Notes under the pieces: model-generated | What the model was told of the DNA's origin: nothing | Database searches by the model: none | The model's input: the letters and a program-made list of their open reading frames with translations, nothing else | Position numbers and translations under genes: made by a program | Shown here: positions 7,235 through 11,682 of the stretch, one piece after another | Layout of the letters: each line of letters begins with the position of its first letter | How positions within the stretch are numbered: position 1 is the first letter of the stretch | From: Acetobacteraceae bacterium | GTDB lineage: Bacteria > Pseudomonadota > Alphaproteobacteria > Acetobacterales > Acetobacteraceae | Length of the DNA: 11,682 nucleotides | Assembly (NCBI GenBank): GCA_947476855.1 | Contig: CANJSR010000122.1 | Span: 1-11,682, forward strand | Direction: 5' to 3'

Positions 7235-8347
7235 TCAGCCAATCAGGCCGGCAACCCAGCGGAACAAACCGATCTGCGTCAGGTCGTTCCAAGTGGCAAA
7301 GACAAACAGTCCACCAAGCACCGCGATGCCCGCGCGGAAGCCATATTCCTGCGCCCGCATGGACAGCGGGCGACCGCGAATCGCCTCCGCCAGATAGAAT
7401 ACAAGGTGTCCGCCATCCAGCACGGGGATGGGAAACAGGTTGATAAGACCAAGGTTTACCGACAGCACGGCAATGAAGGAGATCATGCTGGCCAGCCCGA
7501 TGCTGGCAACCTGGCCGGATAGCTGGGCGATCCGCAGCGGGCCGCCCAACTCCTCGGTCCCGCGGCTGCCGGTGATCATCTGGCCGACGCCGGAAAGCGT
7601 GTCCATCGTCACCCGCCAGGTCTGCGTGATCCCGCCGATCAGGGCGTCGATCGGACCCAGGGCCTGATACTCGACCTTGCCGCCACGGATGCCCAGCAGG
7701 CCAACCTTGCGCCCGTTCGATTCACGGGAATCCGTCAGGACCGAGAGTTCCTTCGGCCCGCCGTCACGCTCGACGGTGATGGAAAGCCGGGTTGCAGGAT
7801 TGGCGGACACGATTCGCTGCACGTCCTCGAACGTGACGATCTCCTCGCCATTGATGAACTGGATGCGGTCGTCGGCGACCATCCCGCCACGCGCGGCCGC
7901 GCCGTCAGGCAGGACTTCTCCCACAACCGGCACGGTCACGGGCCGGCCGCTGACCATGAACAGGATCGCGAACAGGACCATTGCCAGCAGGAAATTCGCG
8001 ATCGGACCGGCTGCGACGATGATCGCCCGCGATCCGACGGATTTGTCGTGGAAGGTCTGGCCCGGCAGCCAACTGGCGCGCACCTCGGGCGACACGTCCT
8101 GCGGACGCTCCTGCCCGTGCAGCTTGACGTAGCCGCCCAGCGGCAGCCACGCCACCTTCCACACCGTCCCCCTTCTATCCGTCCATTGCGTCAAGGCTCG
8201 GCCGAAGCCGACCGAGAACGCCTCCACATGCACGCCGCGCCAACGCGCCGCGAGGTAGTGGCCGAGTTCGTGGATAAAAACCAAAACGCCCAGGACGACG
8301 ACAAAGGCCAGGACGGTGCGAAGCAGATCGGGAAAAGCAGACAACAC
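7235..8347 (-). CDS. rseP: RseP/MmpA-type intramembrane zinc metalloprotease (site-2 protease)
   Basis: Inner-membrane protease of family M50 that cuts substrates within the membrane, such as anti-sigma factors or remnant signal peptides. The 370 residues begin with a helix carrying the zinc motif HELGH (26-30, with catalytic Glu27). Next come GGYVK (71-75), a second hydrophobic segment with AAGPIANFLLA, one PDZ domain (about 138-215), and a C-terminal membrane region with NLFPIPVLDGG, where Asp311 is the third zinc ligand. E. coli RseP (450 residues) has two PDZ domains; one PDZ and this length match the alphaproteobacterial form called MmpA in Caulobacter. The GTG start lies 20 bases after the dxr stop, with GGAG 12 bases upstream; a TTG follows immediately. 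Which anti-sigma factor it cuts cannot be told from this window. Confidence 0.95.
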   Translation of the reverse strand: MLSAFPDLLRTVLAFVVVLGVLVFIHELGHYLAARWRGVHVEAFSVGFGRALTQWTDRRGTVWKVAWLPLGGYVKLHGQERPQDVSPEVRASWLPGQTFHDKSVGSRAIIVAAGPIANFLLAMVLFAILFMVSGRPVTVPVVGEVLPDGAAARGGMVADDRIQFINGEEIVTFEDVQRIVSANPATRLSITVERDGGPKELSVLTDSRESNGRKVGLLGIRGGKVEYQALGPIDALIGGITQTWRVTMDTLSGVGQMITGSRGTEELGGPLRIAQLSGQVASIGLASMISFIAVLSVNLGLINLFPIPVLDGGHLVFYLAEAIRGRPLSMRAQEYGFRAGIAVLGGLFVFATWNDLTQIGLFRWVAGLIG

Positions 8348-8367
8348 GGTGGCAATAATCTCCGGTG

Positions 8368-9555
8368 TCAGGCGGCCACGGCCTGAGTCAGGCCATGGGC
8401 GGTACGGCGCGCGGTGGCATCGAGTTCGATCACGGCGTCAAGCGAGTCGGCCGGCGGCGTCCCAAGCTTCTCCAGCACACGTTCAACCGTGCCCGCGATA
8501 TCGAGGAAACCGATCTTCCCTTTCAGGAAGCTGTCGACCGCGACTTCATTCGCCGCATTCAGAATAGCTGGGGTTCCGCCCCCTGCTTTCAATGCCTCCC
8601 GCGCCAGGCGCAAAGCGGGGAACTGAAGCAGGTCGGGTTCGGCGAATTCCAGACGCGCGACCTCGGCGAGGTTGAGGCGCTTGGAACTCGTGGGCATGCG
8701 GGCGGGCCACGCGAGGGTATGGGAAATGGGAATACGCATGTCGGGAGAGCCGAGCTGTGCGAGGACGGAGCCGTCCTGGTAGCAGACCATGCCGTGGATC
8801 ACGGACTGCGGGTGGATCAGCACACCAATCGCCGATTCATCGAGGTCGAACAGGCGCGCGGCCTCAATGACCTCCAGCCCCTTATTGAACATCGTGGCCG
8901 AATCGATGGTGATTTTCGGCCCCATCGACCAGATTGGATGACGCAGCGCGGCTTCCGGCTTCACACGGGCCATTTCCTCCAGCGTGAACAGGCGGAACGG
9001 GCCGCCGGACGCGGTCAGGATGATCTGCTCGATCGCGCCCCGATTCCCGTCGGCCATGGATTGGAAGATGGCGTTGTGTTCCGAATCGACGGGCAGCAGC
9101 GTGGCGCCGGCTTCCCGTACGGCGCGCAGCATGACCTCTCCGGCGCAGACCAAGGCCTCCTTGTTGGCGAGGGCCACGGCCTTGCCGCGCTTGATCGCCG
9201 CCAGGGTAGAGGCAAGGCCGGCGGCGCCGGTGATCGCGGCCATGGTCCAGTCGGCCGGCATCGCCGCGGCGTCGACCACCGCATCCAGGCCGGCGGCGAC
9301 CTCGATTCCCGTGCCGGCCAGCGCGTCCTTCAAGCCCTGGTAGCAATCGGGGTTGGCGACGACCGCACGCTCCGCCCGCAACTGGCGGGCCTGCTGGGCC
9401 AGCAGCTCGATCTTGCTGCCGGCGACGAGCGCCTTGACCCGGTAGCGGTCCGGCTGGGCCAGCAGAAGATCGATCGTTTGCGTCCCGACGCTGCCGGTGC
9501 AGCCAAGGATGGTGACAGTGCGCGGCGCGTCGGCCGAGGGTGATGAGGGCGTCAT
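8368..9555 (-). CDS. dxr: 1-deoxy-D-xylulose 5-phosphate reductoisomerase
   Basis: Second enzyme of the MEP isoprenoid pathway: it converts DXP to 2-C-methyl-D-erythritol 4-phosphate with NADPH and a divalent metal, in the cytosol. From the chosen ATG it has 395 residues, close to E. coli Dxr (398). The N-terminal Rossmann domain has the NADPH motif GCTGSVGTQT (18-27). The metal ligands are Asp157 and Glu159 in PVDSEHN, and Glu228 in NKGLEVIEA. The flexible-loop Trp is in HPIWSMG (206-212). LANKEAL (129-135) is also typical. The ATG at 9555 overlaps the cdsA stop as ATGA; a TTG at 9561 would add two residues but has no ribosome binding site. Dxr feeds isoprenyl diphosphates to UppS two genes upstream. 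Confidence 0.98.
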   Translation of the reverse strand: MTPSSPSADAPRTVTILGCTGSVGTQTIDLLLAQPDRYRVKALVAGSKIELLAQQARQLRAERAVVANPDCYQGLKDALAGTGIEVAAGLDAVVDAAAMPADWTMAAITGAAGLASTLAAIKRGKAVALANKEALVCAGEVMLRAVREAGATLLPVDSEHNAIFQSMADGNRGAIEQIILTASGGPFRLFTLEEMARVKPEAALRHPIWSMGPKITIDSATMFNKGLEVIEAARLFDLDESAIGVLIHPQSVIHGMVCYQDGSVLAQLGSPDMRIPISHTLAWPARMPTSSKRLNLAEVARLEFAEPDLLQFPALRLAREALKAGGGTPAILNAANEVAVDSFLKGKIGFLDIAGTVERVLEKLGTPPADSLDAVIELDATARRTAHGLTQAVAA

Positions 9556-10379
9556 TCCCAAAACACTACTCCCCGACCCGAGGCCAACGCCAGCAGAGCC
9601 GCGATGGGCGCCGCGGCCAGCAACGCATCCAGGCGATCCAGCAACCCGCCATGACCGGGAATCAGGTGCCCCGAGTCCTTGGCGCCGACCTGCCGCTTGA
9701 TCGCGCTTTCAAAAAGATCGCCGGCCTGCGCGACGATTCCCAGGATCGCGGCCAGCAGAATGGTCCGCGCGACCGATCCAGGCGGTTGCACGATATAGGA
9801 AACCAGCAGCGCCACGCCGACCGCCGTCACCAGCCCACCCAGCGCGCCGGACAACGTCTTGTTGGGCGAAATCGACGGCGCGAGCTTGGGACCACCGACC
9901 AGACGTCCGGTCATGTAGGCGCCGATATCGCTCGCCCAGACCAGCAACATCAGGAACAGAAGTTCGGCGCGCCCCGCTTCGGCGTCTTCCCGCAGCCAGG
10001 CGAGCGCCGCCATGCCGAGTCCGACATAGGGAACCCCCAGCAGCAACGGCATCAGCCGCCCCGATCCGGCGAGCACGGCCACGACCGGGACAGTCACGGC
10101 CAGAACCAGGACGGATGCCAAGGGCTGGTCCATGCCGGCGAGAGTCACGGCGATCATGGTGCCGGCGACCAGAGCCCAGGTCGGGCGGTCTCCGTCGCGC
10201 AGGCCGCACAGGCGCGCCCACTCCACCGCCAGTCCGGCGGTCGCAGCGATTGCCAGGGCGAGAAATGGTAAACCGCCAAACCAGACGCAGGCCAGGACGG
10301 CGGGGCCCAGCACGGCAGCCGACAGGACCCGCATCCGCAGGTCTGTCCAGCGACGGGGTGTCTCAGCCAGGGCGGGCAC
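9552..10379 (-). CDS. cdsA: Phosphatidate cytidylyltransferase (CDP-diacylglycerol synthase)
   Basis: Polytopic inner-membrane enzyme that makes CDP-diacylglycerol from phosphatidate and CTP, the precursor of bacterial phospholipids. The protein has about eight hydrophobic segments and the full family signature at residues 225-251 (SAIKR, KDSGHLIPGHGG, DRLD), including the Lys-Asp and Asp-Arg-x-Asp metal-binding parts. The N-terminus RRWTDLRMRVLSA fits alphaproteobacterial CdsA. The open frame extends further upstream, but that part lies in another frame inside uppS and does not look like CdsA. I chose the GTG at 10379 (275 residues, 17-base overlap with uppS) because GGGAG lies 10 bases upstream. 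ATG at 10400 and ATG at 10334 are alternatives. The stop overlaps the dxr ATG. Confidence 0.94.
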   Translation of the reverse strand: MPALAETPRRWTDLRMRVLSAAVLGPAVLACVWFGGLPFLALAIAATAGLAVEWARLCGLRDGDRPTWALVAGTMIAVTLAGMDQPLASVLVLAVTVPVVAVLAGSGRLMPLLLGVPYVGLGMAALAWLREDAEAGRAELLFLMLLVWASDIGAYMTGRLVGGPKLAPSISPNKTLSGALGGLVTAVGVALLVSYIVQPPGSVARTILLAAILGIVAQAGDLFESAIKRQVGAKDSGHLIPGHGGLLDRLDALLAAAPIAALLALASGRGVVFWE

Positions 10380-11127
10380 CGAACCGTCGCTCCCGCCCGG
10401 CATACTCGCGCAACGCGGCGGCGAAATGGGCTTCGCCGAAGTCGGGCCACAGCACGTCCATGAACACGAACTCGGCATAAGCCGCCTGCCACAGCAGGAA
10501 ATTCGACAGCCGCTGTTCGCCCGAAGTACGGATCACGAGGTCCGGGTCCGGCATATCAGCCGTGGCCAGGAAGCGGGCGAATCCGGCCTCGTCCAGCGTG
10601 TCGGGATCGAGCTGGCCGGCCTTGGCGGCCTCGGCAATGGCACGGGCGGCCCGCACGATCTCTCCGCGCGCGCCGTAGGACAGGGCAACCGTCAGGTTCA
10701 GCCGGTCGTTATGGGCCGTATCCCGTTCGGCGGCGGCCAGGTCACGCTGGATATCGGGATCGAATCGCTCTGGGTCGCCGATGATCCGCACACGGACGCC
10801 ATTGGCCTTGAGTTCGGCGATCTCACTGCGAAGGTACTGGCGCAGCAGGCCGGTCAGATCCAGCACCTCGGTCCGTGGGCGGCGCCAGTTTTCGCTGCTG
10901 AAGGCATAGAGCGTCAGCCAGCCGACGCCGTTCTGGATCGCGGCCTCGATCGTGCGTCGGACGGCACGGGCGCCTTCGCGATGGCCCGCGATACGGGGCA
11001 GATGACGGGCCGAGGCCCAGCGGCCGTTGCCATCCATGATGATCGCGACGTGGACGGGCGGCGCGCAGTCGGGCGCCGCCTTTTTATCGGCCGGGGTCGA
11101 TTCAACGGGTTGAGCGGTTGCCGCCAC
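10363..11127 (-). CDS. uppS: Undecaprenyl diphosphate synthase (cis-prenyltransferase)
   Basis: Cytosolic enzyme that adds eight isopentenyl units to farnesyl diphosphate to give C55 undecaprenyl diphosphate, the lipid carrier for peptidoglycan and polysaccharides. The 254 residues carry IIMDGNGRWA with catalytic Asp32, YAFSSENW (74-81), and RTSGEQRLSNF with Arg200, Arg206 and Ser208, followed by Glu219. Each is offset by exactly six from the E. coli equivalents (Asp26, Arg194, Arg200, Ser202, Glu213). The extra N-terminal residues are Ala/Pro-rich and probably flexible. The start is GTG, 15 bases after the frr stop, with a weak CCGGAA ribosome binding site. The long-chain product is inferred from close motif similarity to E. 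coli UppS and from the single-copy operon context. Confidence 0.97.
   Translation of the reverse strand: MAATAQPVESTPADKKAAPDCAPPVHVAIIMDGNGRWASARHLPRIAGHREGARAVRRTIEAAIQNGVGWLTLYAFSSENWRRPRTEVLDLTGLLRQYLRSEIAELKANGVRVRIIGDPERFDPDIQRDLAAAERDTAHNDRLNLTVALSYGARGEIVRAARAIAEAAKAGQLDPDTLDEAGFARFLATADMPDPDLVIRTSGEQRLSNFLLWQAAYAEFVFMDVLWPDFGEAHFAAALREYAGRERRFGARPG
11057..11085 (+). terminator. Terminator-shaped hairpin antisense to the uppS 5' end
   Basis: On the + strand GGCGGCGC (11057-11064) pairs perfectly with GCGCCGCC (11073-11080) around an 8-base loop and is followed at once by TTTTT. This is the form of an intrinsic terminator, but it lies inside uppS (codons about 15-24) and points against the operon. 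It could stop antisense transcription heading into frr. In the sense RNA the same stem could slow early translation. High GC makes chance stems common. Confidence 0.3.
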
Positions 11128-11142
11128 GGCCGGGTTCCGGAA

Positions 11143-11682
11143 TCAGACCTGCTTGATGTCCTTTTCCTTCTCGGCCAGCGTCTCATCAATTTTCTTGATG
11201 TACTGGTCGGTCAGTTTCTGCACCTCGTCGGACCAGGTCTTGGCCACGTCCTCTCCGATCGTGTGCTTCTTTTCCTGCGCCTTGATCTGCTCCATGCCGT
11301 CGCGACGCACGCCACGGACCGCGACGCGCGTGCCCTCGGCATACTTATGCGCGGTCTTGACCAGTTCGTTGCGGCGATCTGTCGTCAACTGCGGGATCGG
11401 CACCCGCACGACCATGCCGTCGGCCGCCGGGTTCAGGCCCAGGCCGGAATCACGGATCGCCTTTTCGACGGCCCCGATCATCGACTTGTCCCACACCTGC
11501 ACGGTCAGCATGCGCGGCTCCGGCGCGCCGATGGAGCCCACCTGGTTCAGCGGCATTTCACTGCCATAGGCAGACACGCGCACGGGTTCGAGCAGGCCAG
11601 GATGGGCCCGCCCGGTGCGCAATCCGTTGAATTCGCGCTTCAACGTGTCGATCGCGCCGTCCATTCGGCGCGTCAGGTCCTG
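11143..11682 (-). CDS. frr: Ribosome recycling factor, 5' end beyond the window
   Basis: Splits post-termination ribosomes together with EF-G in the cytosol. The frame stays open to the right edge; comparison with E. coli RRF (185 residues) shows that the ATG at 11664 corresponds to internal Met13 ([13 protein letters not shown] versus RMDKCVEAFKTQI), so about half a dozen N-terminal residues lie outside. The diagnostic segments are [43 protein letters not shown] and VRGVRRDG, plus the C-terminal helix rich in Lys and Glu. The three-helix bundle and the inserted beta domain are both complete. It is the first gene of the visible operon. In alphaproteobacteria pyrH usually precedes it (known order, not seen here). 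It is unrelated in function to the envelope genes but commonly linked to them. Confidence 0.97.
   Translation of the reverse strand, partial: QDLTRRMDGAIDTLKREFNGLRTGRAHPGLLEPVRVSAYGSEMPLNQVGSIGAPEPRMLTVQVWDKSMIGAVEKAIRDSGLGLNPAADGMVVRVPIPQLTTDRRNELVKTAHKYAEGTRVAVRGVRRDGMEQIKAQEKKHTIGEDVAKTWSDEVQKLTDQYIKKIDETLAEKEKDIKQV

Noticed and set aside
8365..9543. A 392-codon open frame on the + strand opposite dxr
   Set aside because: It covers almost exactly the dxr gene, has Gly/Arg/His-rich composition and no family resemblance; long antisense frames are expected at this GC content.
9540..10271. A 243-codon + strand frame opposite cdsA, rich in Gln, Arg, Gly and His
   Set aside because: Low-complexity antisense product; the opposite strand encodes the full CdsA signature.
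10401..10478. Upstream extension of the cdsA frame (to 308 codons)
   Set aside because: The extra codons lie inside the conserved end of uppS in another frame and give a Cys/Pro/Ser-rich string unlike CdsA N-termini; starts at 10379 or 10400 fit better.

Overview
The window is a high-GC (mid-60s percent by eye) chromosomal segment from an alphaproteobacterium, most likely Acetobacteraceae/Rhodospirillales. The basis is the gene order frr-uppS-cdsA-dxr-rseP-bamA-skp-lpxD-fabZ-lpxA, the single-PDZ RseP, a long proline-rich OmpH/Skp and a DUF3035 (BamF-type) lipoprotein. The family-level placement is inference. All genes match their neighbours in codon character, and I see no insertion sequence, phage gene, CRISPR array, tRNA or rRNA.

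Layout: positions 2-559 hold the 3' part of a DMT/EamA-type transporter on the + strand, cut by the left edge. Everything else is on the - strand and reads right to left: frr (cut at its 5' end by the right edge), uppS, cdsA, dxr, rseP, bamA, skp/ompH, lpxD, fabZ, lpxA, and a small DUF3035 lipoprotein gene that converges on the transporter with 17 bases between stops. From frr to fabZ the genes are nearly continuous, with an ATGA overlap at cdsA/dxr, a one-base overlap at bamA/skp and gaps of 5-20 bases elsewhere. The exceptions are a 157-base spacer between rseP and bamA and a 193-base spacer between fabZ and lpxA. Several starts are GTG, consistent with translational coupling.

Function: this is an envelope-biogenesis operon. 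Dxr supplies the isoprenoid (MEP) pathway. UppS makes the C55 carrier lipid used for peptidoglycan and polysaccharide. CdsA makes CDP-diacylglycerol for phospholipids. FabZ, LpxA and LpxD supply acyl chains and the first acylations of lipid A. Skp, BamA and the probable BamF carry and insert outer-membrane proteins, and RseP is the intramembrane site-2 protease. Frr recycles ribosomes.

I found no clearly new biological system. The points worth a second look are the lipoprotein sitting after lpxA where lpxI/lpxB often lie in related bacteria, the extended Skp, the two intra-operon spacers, and a terminator-shaped hairpin antisense to the 5' end of uppS.
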